Assembly: GCF_947507565.1 (NCBI RefSeq)
Contig: NC_089182.1
Coordinates: 310,001-374,000 of the forward strand
Source: Oscarella lobularis
Taxonomy: Eukaryota; Porifera; Homoscleromorpha; Homosclerophorida; Oscarellidae
Direction of reading: 5' to 3'
Length of the DNA: 64,000 bases
A program made the position numbers and the translations under genes. Shown in pieces: positions 46,701-61,700 of this stretch (positions are counted from its first letter, which is position 1; each line of letters begins with the position of its first letter). The notes beneath the pieces are model-generated. The model saw only the letters and a program-made list of their open reading frames with translations. It made no database searches and had not been told where the DNA came from.

Positions 46701-49700
46701 GAGGTGTCGTGTCCGGTATGAGGCTAGTAATCTTAACGCCAACGGCAGTACGGTCCACAGGATTGCCAGCTGCATCTTCAAGGGCTCCCTCGTTGAGCGA
46801 AATAAACGTGTCCCTCAGAGACGTCGCGAGATCGTCTGTTTCTTTGATACCGAGAATATCGTCCGGAGAAAGAGATATCACAAGTCGGGTTTTTTCGTCG
46901 TTATTGGTGACGGCTGTTCCTCCTGTTAGATTGTAGACCGGGTAAGGCGGTCCGGACGCTTTGCCTTGCAAAGTGACTTTGCTGGCGTTGAACGTCTTCG
47001 CATCGACGGGTTCGGAAAAGATGAGCGTAAGAAGACGATTTCCCATGTCTAGCTCGGTGAATTGCGTCAGAATCGGATTAGTCGAGTCGATGGTGTAGGT
47101 CGATACCTGAAGGGCATTAGAGAACGAACGTTCGACGGCTTTGTTTCGGCTGATATCCAAAACCAAGGCATCGGTGTGAGTCAGGAAAGTGCTGTTCTTA
47201 TTCGTTGCCAAGGCGAAGTCGGCTTTGATTTTTGTCACGTCACTTGCAAGAAGACTAACGGCTATGTCCGTTCCATCGTCCAAGGGCGGAAGAACTGTGC
47301 CACCGCTCAAAGTAATGTTATTACTGTTCAGTTGGTTGTGAAGGCTTATTTCAACGAGCTTGAGCGAAGAAACTCGAACGACTTCCGAGAATTCCACGTA
47401 CAATGTTCCCGTGTTCATGTCCAGGTCAAACTTTTCAATGCTTGGGCCGACAGTGTCCGGTTGCAGCACTAGAGGAACGTGGCTTTCGTCAACGGCACCC
47501 GTCGAAGTTACGGGATTGTTATCGTTTCCGGACATGTCGCGAATAAATCCGCTTCCCAGCCTGACAAAGCACGACAGAGAAAAGACGCACAGACCAGTTT
47601 CTTTGTTGATTGAGTGAACGTCCGTGGGATCCAATTCCAAAGTAATGGTTGGATCGTTCGACGTTATTACATTGCCGCTTGTGAGGCTTACGCTTCTGCT
47701 TAGGTCCCTGAACAGAACTGAGAGTGTCAGTTGATTGAGTGCCGCAGAAGAAGCGTTGATCGTTTCGTCGAATTTCAGTGTCATAAGATGAGTATTGAAG
47801 TCGATTTTAACGAATTGCGTCAGACTAGGCCGTTTGATATCCGACGTCAATTCTTTGACTTGCAATGCGTCCAAATTTTCAATAGGAACGATTCGGTTCG
47901 AGTTCATATCCAAAACGAACGACTCTGTAAAGTGTAGATAGCAGTCATCCTTGCTGGTACATAGGTTTGTTTGAACAGTCAAATTGTCGACGTCTTCACT
48001 TGTCAAAGTGATTACGATTACAGCCGAGTAGTCGCTCCGGTATGATCCTCCAGTAAGACTGTAGGAAATGGAACCGTTCTTTGCGTTGATAACAGTCAGT
48101 AGATTCGCATGCAACGAGGTAGTGTTCACTGTTTCCGAAAAGCTCAAAGTCAATTCGTTGCTGGTCAGATTAAGATTCCAGCTGAGTAGTAGCGGTCTCT
48201 TCTTGTCTTCAACAATTGTTGCGACTCCGAGGCCATCAATAGGAGCCAAGGCGTTATCGTTTGTGTCCTTTACAGTAAGATTAAACGCCGATAGATAAGT
48301 GTCGTCTCTCAACGTAGCAAGATTTGTAAAGGCCTTTAATTCGTTGAGGTCTCCATTGTCTAGCACAACTTTAATGACGGTTAGTTCCGGCCTGGTTGCA
48401 TTTCCAGCTGTCAACTGCACTGATTCTGAGGAAGTTTCCTTGCTGTTAGCGTTCTGCAAAGTTATCTGTGAAACTTGGAAAGAGTCCAAATCTACGGTTT
48501 CAGAGAAGGTAAGGAAGATCGTTTCATTGTGCAAATTGAGATTGAAAGAAACCAGTTCCGGGCTTGTCAAGTCTGAACTGTGCTGAAGAACCGGTTTTCT
48601 GCTTACAGACAACGCATCATTTCCGAACATATCCTTGGCGAATCCAAAAGGCGCCGTAAGATACGTGGTCAACGAGTCAATAGCAAGCTTTCGCATGTCT
48701 TTCACAACGTTCAGGTCTTCGCTGCTTATTTGCACGACGATTTTCGTGACGTCTCCAGAAGCAACGGCGCTCGTCGACAGATTGTAGCTTTGAGTCACCA
48801 GTGTTGTGTTGTCAGAATTCGATAGCTGAATAGTTGGAACATTGACAGTGCTTGCATCGATTGTCTCTGAGAAGACAAGCACAAGTTCGTCGGTGTCGAT
48901 GCTGAGATTGAACGACACCAGGTACGGACTAAAAACGTCTGTCACGTAGTTTTTCACTTCTAGCGGAGAAACAGTTGCAGAAAGGCTGTTTCCAAAGAGA
49001 TCTTTCAGGCCATCTAGTGAAACGTTCAAGAACGTGTTGTTCAATCGCGTTGCCAACTTTGTGTTCGAATTGATAGCATCCTGATCGTTGATGCTGAGCG
49101 AAAGCCTGACGACGTGATTACTAGCAGACGTAATTGTCGAAGGGAAGCTCAGCTGATGCCATTCGGATCGGCCAAGAGCCGAATTTTGAACGACAAAATT
49201 ATTGGCCAAAAACGAGCTGCTTCGTACCACTTCGCTGAATGTCAGATCCACATAGCCGTCGTTTGGATTGAAGGTAAACGATTTCAACACCGGCGCTGTT
49301 TGATCTTCTATTGTTGGTTTGGACGTGAGCGGTTTCTCACTGCCTCGACGCAGCACATAGTTTCCGTTAACGTCTGTTACAGTGCGGTTAGACAAGGTCA
49401 AATAGACCACGCTGATGTTTGCGCTCGCGTCGGAGTATTTCTGCACAGCGTAGTAGTCCGAATCTATGAATTTCAACGTGATCACAGTCACGTTTCGAGA
49501 AACCAAGCCACCGTCAAGACGAATCGTTTGATTGCCGAGAGAATCGAAGAGAAGACTGATTTCCTCGGGTACAAACGACTGCGTGTCGACGACTTCCGAG
49601 AAAGTCAGATAGACCTGAGACTGATCAAGATCCAGCGTGAAAGAGTCGAGCGATGGTCGTGTGGTATCTTCCACGAACTTTTGCGCCTGCTTTGCCTGAC

Positions 49701-52700
49701 CGGCTGGGGTTTCAGCGGCATCGTTTCCACTCATATCAGCGCAAGTCTTTGGTAGTAGAGAAATGAAAGTTGATATTCTGGCTCGAGCTAAATCGCCGAA
49801 GACTTTGATCGCGTTTAGGTCATCTGCCGTTAATTGAATCCGAAGAACGGTGTTAAGTCCGCTAGGCAGAACCATACCCTTTCTAAGGCCGTGATAGCTG
49901 TTAGTGTTGCTTCTGTTTGCCGTCTTCTGTATCGTTATACCGGTCGGATCAAACGTATTAGGGTTGATCGTTTCGTCGAAAGTCAATTGCAAAACGCCAG
50001 TATTCATATCGATGTCAAACTGCCTCAAAGACGGGGACGTCCTGTCGCGAATCACAAGTGCAACCCGTTCTGCATCGTCTTTCGGTATCGCAACAAAGCG
50101 ATTATCAGCGATGTCTGTTATAAGATCTTCCGATGCGTAAAGCCAAGTATTATTCTCGTTTGTTCCCAATTTCGTGTCGGCTTTGATTGCATTTATATCG
50201 TCGTCAGTAAGAGTCAAAACAATAGACGCGCGGTCTTCTGATCTAACTGGGCTCCCGCCGGACAGTTGGTACTTCACCGTCGAGTTCGTAACATTTTGCG
50301 TCGATTGAAGCCAAATGATGTGTGGTCTCATAGACGTCGTATTCACAGTGTCGGAGAATCTAAGAATCAGACTTCCTTCGTTCAAATCAAAGTCAAAGGA
50401 GAGCAGAGATGGATTGATAGTATCAGGAATGTAGGTTTCTGCTCGCAAGCCTCGTCCATCAGTAATTGCCAAAATGTCCCTAGCGGCGTAGTCATCCACT
50501 AAAGTGGCACCGACGGTCAGGAAAGTCGTGTTCTTTTCTGTTGCGAGATCGTCGATCGATTTAATGTTGAAAAAGTCAGATTGCGGAATGTTGAAAACGA
50601 GCGTGTATCCGCCTTCGCCACTCGTGACAATAGCTGGGGAAGTGAGAGTGTAGGCTTTGGCTGGAGAGGAAGCCTTGGCAGAATCCTGCACGGTTATAGC
50701 TTTCGCATTGAAAGTATCAGCCGTGACGACTTCGCTGAAGGTTAGATTCATTTGACCCGTGTTCATGTTAATTTTGAAGGAAAGTAGCGATGTCAGCTTC
50801 GTGTTGGAAAGAAAAATGCTTGCCTGCCTCCGATAAACAGAAGCAAGACTGCGTTCCGCCGAATCTTTTACGGCTCCTTCTTCGATCGTCAAAAACGTTG
50901 TCTCCTTTGAAACACCCAAAGCGGTGTCAAGCTTAAGGTTGACGATGTCAGTCGGTGAAAGGCTTATGACAACTTTTTCGGATCCGATCAAACCCGTCGC
51001 TTTCAAAATTGTGCCTCCTGTGAGTTGAATGGAGGTAACATTGCCAGAGTCTCCTGAAACGATCGTGAAGCTCGTCAAATTGATAGACGAGTAGGTAACT
51101 GGTTCAGAGAAATCTAAGGTTAGTTCGTCTTTTTCTAAGTCCAAGGTGAAGTTCTTCAGAGTTGGATTAGTGGTATCAGCGACAAATATCTGAGCTTTCT
51201 TTGCTTCGTCCGAGTCGATTTCTTTGACAGCTTTAGGTACAATTGCCGTGTCTGTGACCGTCTTGCTGGCCAGTGTCAAATACGTAGAATTTTCGTTCGA
51301 TGCATGGCCTCTTGATCTGATTGCGTTGAAATCGTTCACGCTAAGGTCTACGACAATGACGCGGCCGTCTTTGCTCGTCGTCGCGCTGTCTTGAAGTAGA
51401 TATGGGTTGGAATCGTTAATCGATGACTGAATACCAATACCCGAAACGTCGAGGCTCGATACTTTGACCGGTTCGTTGAAAGTGATCGTCAGTGTTCCTC
51501 TATTCATGTCCAGTGAATAAGACAGCAATTCCGGAGACACCGTGTCGTCAGTGAATACTTGAACTATTTTTCCCGGTGCCTTTTGTTCGATTGGAACTGC
51601 ATCGTTTTCAGCCATGTCTTTGACGACTGATGCGGTAAAAGAGATGTAGCAATTGCCACGCCAAGTGCACAAGTACGGACTCTGTTTCACTTTGGCTGCG
51701 TCGTCGTTGCTGAGTGTTAACTGGCCGAAAGTATTGTTGAGAGACACAAAATTTCCGCCTGTGAGGGGCACAATCGTCAGCGGATCCTCAAAAAGACTCT
51801 GCAACGAAATTTCTGCCGGATCGAAAGTTGTCACGTTCAGCGTTTCGGAGAACTGTAAGACAAGTACAGCGTTTGAAAGATCGATAGAGCTGAAGTAAAC
51901 GAGATGTGGTCCTGTAGAATCTTCCGTGTAGATATTGACCAGCAAAGCGCTGTCAACGCTGCGACCAATGATTGAATGACCAGCCATGTCACTAACGGTA
52001 TCGTTCGGATAGAATAGATAGCAGTCTGTCTTCTTAGTGCACAGAGCAAGTCGTTTCACTTCGTTCAGGTCCAAGTCATTGAGAGTGATCAGAACGCGAG
52101 ACGTGTCTTCTCCAATGGCCTGGCTATTCTTCAGGGCATAAGTGGTCGCATTTGCACTTTGGGCGCTGGCGAGCGTAAGTTCGTCAACGGTTAGAGAAGA
52201 AACGTTTACGGTCTCGTCGTACTGAAGGGTCAGCACGCCCGAATCGAGATCGAAATCAAAGTACGACAATTGCGGTCGATAGATATCGGTCGTTACAGCG
52301 TCAGCCTTGAGAGGGAAATTTCTCCTGCGTCCTATCACAAGAAGCTCGGCCATGTCTGCCACAAAGTTCGAAGAAAACGCAGCAAACGTGTTTTCCGGAC
52401 TGGTCATCAGGCCAGTTCGTTTCTTGATTTCGTTCAAGTCGTTGACGCTGAGAGTCAGATTCAGGACGATGTCGTGGCTTTCAACTGAGCCTCCAGTTAG
52501 AGTGTACTCAGAATCGGGTCGAACGGCACTGCTGAGCAACGTGAAGCTACCAGGATTGACGCTTGATGAGTTCATCGTCTCGGAGAAGGTAAACGATAGA
52601 ACGCCGGTGTTCACAAACACGCGGTAAGAGAGCAAACGCGGTCGAGTCTGATCATCGGTGTATTTTTCCACCTGCAAAGAGGAGACCACTTGCGATGGAT

Positions 52701-55700
52701 TGTTCGCCGGATCCACGACGACTCCGGTTTTGAGTGAAATGAACGTCGTCGCCTTGTTCGATGCTAAGACGCCGAGTCGCTTGATTTCGTTGAGATCGTT
52801 TTCTGTTATGGTCACTCGAACGCTTGTCGACGAATCGAGCGTGGCGTTGCCGCCCGTTAGAGTGTACGTCTCCGTCGCATTGGCTGCGGCGCTTTGGAAA
52901 GTGATTCGATCAAATTTCACGTTCACCGCATCGATTTCCTGATGGAAGGTCAGAATCAATACGCCGTCGTTCAAGTCAAGCGAAAACGACACGAGGCGAG
53001 GAGTCGAAAGGTCAGCGTCGTATTTAGTCACTTGCAATGCTTTCTCTTTGTCCACGGCAAGCGCCAGAAGTCCGACCATGTCCTCAACAGATGCAGAAGC
53101 GAGAGACAAATACGACGTGACGTTGCTTTGGAGCAGAGGCGAGAGATCTTTGATCCCTTCGAGATCGTCGTTCTTTACTCGTACTTCGACGTCCGCCGTA
53201 TCCTCCGATGACACATTGCCCCCAGTCAAAGTAAACGTCACATTCGTTCTTGAAGCATTTGCCAGTAGCTGCAATAGAATATTCTCCGTCTTCAAAGTGC
53301 TCACGTCTACCGTCTCGCTGTAGTGTAGAGTGATGATGAGTGGCAATTTTCCATCGAGCATCGTCAGATCGAACGATTCCAGCACAGGCGGAGATGTGTC
53401 CTTTGTGTAGTAGCACGCGGCAGAAGACGCGATCTCCGCGTTCCTATTTCCACTTATATCCTCTACTACGCTCGACGTCAGAGAGAGACACGAATCGGTC
53501 AAATTAGTCGCAAGACGACGGTTCTTCTTAATCGCATTCAAGTCCTTTCGAGCCACGTCAATAACGAGAAGTTTTCCATTCAGACTTGACGTTGACGAAA
53601 CGTTAGACAGAACTAATGGCTCCGAAGAGGTGCAATTGGTCACTGATACGCCGGTAGTCCGAAGCGTTTTCGCACGAACTGCTTCAGTGAAGGTCAGCGT
53701 CAATAAACCGTCGTCGAGATCAATATTCCAGCACGCTAGTTCAGGAGAAGTGATGTCTGGTATGATGTTAGAAACTGAAATAGCAGCTTTCGCCGATATT
53801 GCAATTATTGAATTTTTGTTTGCGTCACTTGCGGTCGTTTCCGGGAAAGACAAGAAGGTATTGTTTAAAAATGTTCCAAGCGTTTCAGTGATTTTAAGAA
53901 GGTCGGAGTCAATCGAGTCAAACTGAATGACAATGACGTCACTATCATTTGAAGCGACAGAGCTCTTTGCAAAATTCAATGTCGTTTCATTGCCAAAGCG
54001 ATTGCTTTGGAGAGTCAGTTGGGATACATTAAACGTTGAAACGCTGACTGTTTCCGAGAAGGTAAGAACCAACTGATTGCTGTCCAAGTCGAGATGATAA
54101 GAGTCTATGAATGGCCTCGTTGTATCGTTTACGTACGTCGACGACACGATTCCCTCGTCCAAACCCAACGGAAGAATGTCATTGCTGCTCATGTCGCGAA
54201 CCATTCCCAAGTCAAAAGACAAATAGGTGTTTTCTCGTCTCGTTGCCAAATTCGAAATAGCTTTCAGTCTATTCGAGTCCGCTCGCGACAGATTCAAAAC
54301 AACAACGTCGTCGGCAAAAGAAATGGATTTGTCCGCATCAGGCAGCAAAGCGTACTGCGTGGTGATCGAGCCTCCCGTCAACCGATAGAAAAATCCATTT
54401 CGAGACACGTCGGCTTTGCTTTGCACGACGATTCGTCCCGGCTTGAAGCTAGAAGAATTGACTGTTTCGGAAAAGTGGATGGTCAATTGAGACGAGTCGA
54501 GATCTAGATCGAACTTCACGACGGTCGGAGGAAGATAATCGAAGCGGTGGACGCGAACTTTTAGAGCGCTCTTCGGCGAGATCGATCTCACATTGTTTCC
54601 ATTCATGTCCTTTACCGCAGCCGACGTGATGGACATATACGTGTCGTTCTCTTGAGTTCCGAGCTTCGTCAGTTGCTTCACGCTGTCCGAATCGGCTTTG
54701 CTGAGTCTCAAGGTGACTACGGCAGAAGCGTCGCTCGGCGTTAGAACCGCAGATTCGACTCGGCGTGCGTGGATTGACGATTCGTTGCTGGATGCATCCT
54801 GAAGCGTAATCTGCGTCTCATCAAACGTTATAATATCAATGGTTTCCGTAAACGTCACGGATAGCTCTACTCTTTCGGAGTTCAAGTTGAGCTCGAAATA
54901 GTCGACTTCAGGCGCTGTCGTGTCTTCGACGTAAGCATCTGCTTGTTTTCCCGACGAAACCTCGACGACGTGCTGGGACGCGACGTCCGATATCGCCTCA
55001 GGAGTCACAAGAAGGAAAGTGCTGTTGATAGTCGTCGCTAGGGCGCGCTTCTTCTTTATTTCGTTGCTGTCCGTCCTTGTTATGTCCAAAACTATGACGT
55101 ATCCGTTTGGACTTCTAGTGCTTCCACCCGTCAGTTGATAGAAAGACAGCGAACTGTTGGCATCGCTTGCTAGTGTCAATCGATCTGCTAGAAGTGACGT
55201 GGAATCCATGACGTCGTCAAACGTCATTATCAACTGATTAGAGTCCATGTCGAGAGTGTAGGACAGCAGAGTAGGGAAGATAGTGTCGCCCACGTAGCTG
55301 TCCACTTTGATAGCATTTGCTTCTGACACCTCAAATACTTCGAGCCCAACCAAATCCTTCACGGTTCCATTACGAAGTGCTAGATAACTGTCCTCCGTGT
55401 TTGTTACCAGATCGGTGTTGAGTTTGAGCAGACGAATGTCGTCTGAAGTCAGTGAGATCTCGATTTCCGTATGAGTATCTGACGTATACGCTGCAGTGCC
55501 TCCAGACAAATTGAAGCGATTGGAACTGCCCGGAGAGTCGAGGAGAATGATCGATGTAAACTGCACAGAGAGCAAGTCAACAGGCTCGTTGAATTCGATA
55601 GACAGACTTCCCGAATTCATGTCAAATTCACTGAAACTGGTAACCGTTGGCCTAGTCTGATCAGGCGTGAATAGTGCCACGAGAAGCGATCCAATTCCGT

Positions 55701-58700
55701 TCTCTCGTTCCTTGACCGTGTTACCACTTGCATCAAGAATCAAATTACTGGTAATTGTCAGGTAAGTCGAATTTGCGTCAAGTGCGATCAGTTTGGCCTT
55801 GATGTTTATCATATCGTTTTCGGATATTGTCAGTTCGACCACTTTGCTTGTATTTGCTGCCTTTCTCGTGCCGCGGACTAGTTCGTACGCGATGGAAGAG
55901 TTGAAAGCCTTTCTGAAAGTCAATTCCTGAACTTGTAGAGTCGACGCTTGAACGACTTCGTCGAAAGACAACGTAAGCTGGCTCGAATCGACGTCAAAAT
56001 CGAAAGAAACGAGTACAGGAGACGTTGTATCAGCAATGAATTGGTCCGCCTTTTCCTCAGCCACAAACACAGTGCTCTGTACAGGAACGATTGAATTTCC
56101 TGCCATATCCTCTGCAAAATCTGACGTCAAGCGTACAAAGCACGAGGTGCCCGACCGACAGATAAATCCGTGAGCTTTCAAGTTGTTTAGATCTCTGTCG
56201 GATAATTGAATGGTGACCAATTTGCCGTGGAACGTAGTCAAGCTACCGCCAGTGAGAGGATATTCGTACAACTTTTCGAATCGTTGCGGCTCAAACCAGT
56301 TCTGAAGAGTTAGTGCTGATAAGATGATAGAGGATGCGTTCATAGTTTCTGAGAACTCCAACGTCAAGGTTCCTGCATCTTTGTCCATGATAGTGAATTG
56401 GACGAAAGTCGGAGAAATCGTGTCAGGAACGATTCGCTCTACTTGCAGCGGTTGTGATCGAGAGATGGGCTCGATGAAGTTGCCTGTTGTGTCAGTCAGC
56501 GAGTCGTTGGATATCGACAAAAAGCAGTTAGACACCTTTGAGCACAGGGGCTCAGCATTCATGGCATTGACATCGCTATTTGTTAGCTCAATAACAACCA
56601 CAGAGTAGTTTTCGATTTTCAGATTTCCGCCGGTTAGTTTAAATTCGACAGAATCGTTTTGCCCGTCGGCAGCTGACAAGAAAGTGATATCGCTGACATT
56701 TAGCGACGGCAAGCTAATGATTTCGGTAAACGTAAGAAGCACTCTGTTTGTGTTAAGGTCTACGGTAAAGTTCGCCAGCTTCGGAGAAGTTTTATCTCCA
56801 ACAAAATCGTCTACTCGGAGTGCTGCTGAACTGCGAATTGCACTCACATTATTTCCCTTCATGTCCGTAAGAGCGTCTGCTGTCAAACTAATAAACGTCG
56901 AATTCCGGACAGTAGCGAGTTCGAGATTTTCTTTTAGAGCGTTGAGGTCGCTTTGGGCGAGTAGTATAGTGACCGTGTTTGTGTCTTTGCTTGGAACTTC
57001 TGAGGTCTTCAAACTGTATGATTCGTTCTGCGAAGACGATTGACTCTGTAAAATTATCTTGCTTAGTTCAAACGTCGAGAGGTCGACTACTTCAGAGAAG
57101 TAGAGCTTCAAAATTCCGTCGTCAAGATTGAGGTCAAAGCGAGTTAGAGACGGTTTTCCAGTGTCTGCCACGTGCTGAGATGCTTTCTGTCCGAAGGGAA
57201 TCACGATCGCACTCACGTTATTGCCTCTCATGTCTCTCACAGTAGCACTTGTCATCGTGATGTACGTATTGTTTTCCGACGTAGCAAGAAGAACTTGCGC
57301 TTTTAAAGCATTGAGATCCACTTCGCTGAGATCAATCAGTATCGTTGGACCATTGACGCTAGCTGTTTTAGAAGATCTTGCTAGGGTGTGCGACAAAAGA
57401 GGACGGGTTTCGTTTGGCAGATGCTGCACAGTAATGCCTGTGACGTCAAAAGAATCGACGTTGACTGCTTCAGAAAACTGCAGTTCGATCTCTCCGGAGT
57501 CGAGGTTTGCTGTGAAGCTGACTAACGTTGGTGGCGTTGTGTCGTCAACAAATGTCCTTGCTTGTATTGGTAATGGCACAGAGGTCAATAAATTGTCGCT
57601 CGTGTCCGCTAAAGCTCCATCTGCGATTTTCAAGAATGTCGTGTTCAATGACGTTGCTATTTGTCGGTTTATCTTGACGGCGTCTAAGTCTTCCTTACTG
57701 AGTTTCAGTCGCAGAATAACATCGTTGCCTTTAGGAGGCTGAGATGACAGAAGAGTATAGCCGGAGACAGATGAGCTTGAATTGAAGATTGAGATGTAGG
57801 ACGCTTTGACGGAACTGCTGTTCACTGTCTCGTCAAAAGTCATTACTATCTCTCCAGCGTCTAAGTCAAACGCAAAGCTGAGAAGACCCGGAGGGGTTGT
57901 ATCCGAAACGAACGTAGTCACTTGGAGCGGCAAAAGAAGACTGATAGGACGGACGCTTATTTCATTCATGTCTAGAGCAAAATCAGCTGTGATCGAAGCA
58001 AACGTCGTAGCGTTTGACGCTGCCAATCCTTCAACAGCCTTGAGATCATTCAAGTCTTTGCTGGAGAGAGTTGTTCTTATATACACTCCGCTTGTAGAGA
58101 CAACTGTTCCGCCGAGAAGACTGAAAAACTTTGTTTCCGACACTAGACTCGGAGTGCTGACAAAGGTGAACTGAGGAAGTTTGATCGATTCAGAATTCAC
58201 AGCCTCCGAGAAAGTCAAAGTCATATTTCCACTGTCCATGTCCAAAGTGTAATGCAGAATCTCGGGAGCAGTTCTGTCCGCGACAAAGGAAGCGACTCGG
58301 CGAGCGAGCGTTGAATCCACCGCCCGGAGCCCGTTATCGTTCATGTCTTGAACCGCTTCGTCCGCAAAGTAGAGGAATGTGTTGAAACTAGAAGAGGCAA
58401 GAGCCGTTTCCAATTTCACAGCATTCAAATCAACTGCAACAATTTCGACTGGTATATCCGAAGTATCTTTCTCAGCTACGACACCGGATGTAAATTCGTA
58501 AGATTTGTGTGGTAAAGAAGAATTTCCTGTGCTTTGCAGTGTAAACGAAGACACTACCAAGCTGCTCCATTGCACTGTTTCAGAAAAGTGAAGAAGGAGG
58601 ACACCGGTGTTCATGTTCAAATCGAAGCTTAGGAGTTCGGGTCGTATGTCGTCAGAAATGTACAAATCTGCTTGCCTTGCTGAACCGTCGCGAACTGGCA

Positions 58701-61700
58701 AGACCTGATTTAATCCAATGTCTCTTAAAGCCGTCGACGGGAACGTAATGAATGAGTCTTTATCAGACGTGGCGAGGTTTCTAATTGCCTTAATGGCGTT
58801 GAGGTCGTCCAGGCTCAGTTCGATTCTCAGCAGAACACCGTCGTTGTGCGTCGTAACGGTCGAACTGACCGAAAGGCGATGCCTGAGAGAACCAGTAACG
58901 GCATTTTGAATGACAAACTGTCTGACGTCGATCGACGCTTTGTCGATAGTATCCGAGTAAGTTAGATTGAGAACTCCTTCTCTCATGTCCAAGACAAAAC
59001 GGGTGAGTTCCGGCGACACATTGTCGGCCACAAAAGCGCCCACTTTCAATGCCTTCGTGTCGGTTATTGGAAGATTATCAACGCCAAAAGGATCATCAAT
59101 AGCATGCCCATAAAGGCGGAGGTAAGTAGAATCTGCCGTCACCGCCAATTTCGGTACAGACTTGATTCCTTGCACGTCGTTGTTTAGGTCTATTTTTATG
59201 ATGTAACCGTCCGAGCTGCTTGTAGTGCTCGCTGACGTCAGCGTGTACGTTTCGCTTGGTATCGCCGTTTGGGCACTTTGTATAACAATTCCGTTTGGTC
59301 GTAAAGAGCTGGCATCGACGACATCATCGAACGTCAAAACTAGTTCGCCTGTTTCGAAGTCGAGCGAGTAGTTGAGAAGACTGACGCGAGTCGCATCGGG
59401 AATGAACGCTTTGGATGCAAAGGAGAACAATCCAGGGAATTTATTTCCAGCTGCATCTTCAAGTGCATTTGGAGAGATGTCAAGGAGCGTATTCCCGATT
59501 TCAGTTGCCACTTCGTTGCTGACTTTGAGATCTATCACGTCTTCTGCTGCCAGTTCAATGACGACGTCAGTAACTCTGCCAATAGAAGAAGTCGCAAGTT
59601 TTCCTCCACTGAGACTAACATTTACATCAAGTCCGTTTGTTATAAAGACGCTTTCCAGGTCAAGTGTAGATGTTTCTATAGGCTCGTCAAAGTTGAGCGT
59701 TACTTTGTCGGTGTTTAGATCCAAGGTAAATCCTTCCAACACAGGTGCCAGGCTGTCGGCAGTGTATTTGCTGACTGCAAGAGATTTCAACGTTTCAATG
59801 CTATTAGGTGTTGGGGCAATGTCCTTTACACTAGCAGCCGAAAGCGAGATGTAAGTGTCAACTGCTTTGGTAGCTAGTGAAGCAGCTTTGATTGAATTAG
59901 CATCATTTCTCGAAAGACGTATGACAACAACAGCAGCATCTCTCGATGTCGTCGTACTGGAAGTCAAAGAGACCGTACTATTTCCGGCAGGTGCATCAAG
60001 TAGAGTAATTCCTCGGAAATCAATAGATGACGTGTCAATTGGCTCTTGGAAACTCAAAGTCAAAGTGCTGTCGTTCAAGTTCATATCGAAGCTCAAGAGT
60101 TGAGGACTAACAATATCAGTAATAACTCTGTTGGCCATCCGAGGTGTAGGCACCGCAAGAACTTTATTTCCAACCATGTCGGTAAAAGATCCTTCTTCCA
60201 GCGTCACATAGCAAGAGCCACGTGTTTCGCAAAGATGCCGGTCTCCTTTTAGAACTTCATTATCAAATGAATTAAGCTTGATGGTAATTGTCGCCGCAGA
60301 TCCGAATAATATCTCACCGCCGGACAAAGTAAGTTTAGTTTCCGGTTCGCGATGGAAACTGTGAAGAGTAATAGCCAAAGGATTAAAGGAGGAGTCTCTA
60401 ACGCTTTCCGAAAACTGCAAAAGAATTCGGCCCAGCCCAAGATCGACGAGGCTGAAATTGGAGAACGTCGGTGTGGAATTATCTTTCACATAATCGTTGA
60501 CCTTCACGGCAGCGTCTCCTTTGACAATGCTGTTGCCTGTCACGTCAGTTACAGCGCCTAAGCTGCCATCAAGATAACAGGCATCGGAAGAGAGGCACAC
60601 CGAAGCGCCTTTGAAACCGTTGATGTCGTCTTCGGCGAGCTGAATAGTCAAAGAAGACAGTCCACCCACGTCAGGAACAATCGTATTTGCAATGCTGTAT
60701 TTCTTCGTTGGATTAGTAGCGTTGTCTTGAAGATAGAAAGCTGACATGTTGAATGAGCCGGTCAAAATTGTCTCGTCGAAAGAGATCACTAGTTTTCCGG
60801 TGTTCACGTCCAAATCGAAAGATTCAATCTGGGGCGGTTCAGCATCAGGTACGATTTTCGTCGCCTGAAGGGCGTTATTTTCTTGTATAGACGCTAAAGC
60901 ATTTCCCTCAAAATCGGTTAGAGTGACGTCAGGCATGGCAATAAATGTATTAGCCACCGATTCGGCGATTCCGGCCGTTTTTCGCAAGAAGTCTCTTTCG
61001 TCGTTGCTGATAAATATTTCAATAGTATTTCCATTTGAAGACGGCGTCGAGCTGCCTGTCAATTTGTATCTAATATCAGCATTGGTTTGAGCGTTTAGTA
61101 GAATTAGCGTCTTAGGATCAAAGCCGCTGATATTCATCGCCTCCGAGAAAATGAGCGTCAAAGGCTTGCCAGTATTTAAATCCAAACTGAATTCAACTAT
61201 TGCTGGCGAGCGGCTATTTGGTACAAAGGAGCTCGCTTGGAGAGCCGCCGACGATTTGATTTCTTTAGCAAAATTGAGGAAAGTGTCGCCAATCGTTTTC
61301 GTTCCTATAAACATAAATGTTGTGTCTCTCGAATCAGCTAAGCCAGCTATAATTTGCAGCTGGGCTAGATCGTAGTCGACAATAAACCAGATAGTCGTGT
61401 CGTTGATGGCCTTTGCTGTTCCGCGAGTGAATTGGTACTTCTTAGCACCGACTCCGTCTTTGGTGCTTTGAATAGTCACTTGAGTTGGATCAAACGTCGA
61501 TGCATCTACCTTTTCGTCAAAATTGACCGTGAAAATATTCGTATTGAGATTGATGCTGTAGGAGACTAGTTCTGGCTTGGTCAAGTCAAAAGCAGCTTGC
61601 AGAGCGGGAGCCAGGCCAGTCGCAATTGAGTCCATTAAGACACCAGCAACGTCAGAGACGGCTCCACTCTCCACAGTGATAAAAGTTGCTGCCGGATCTT

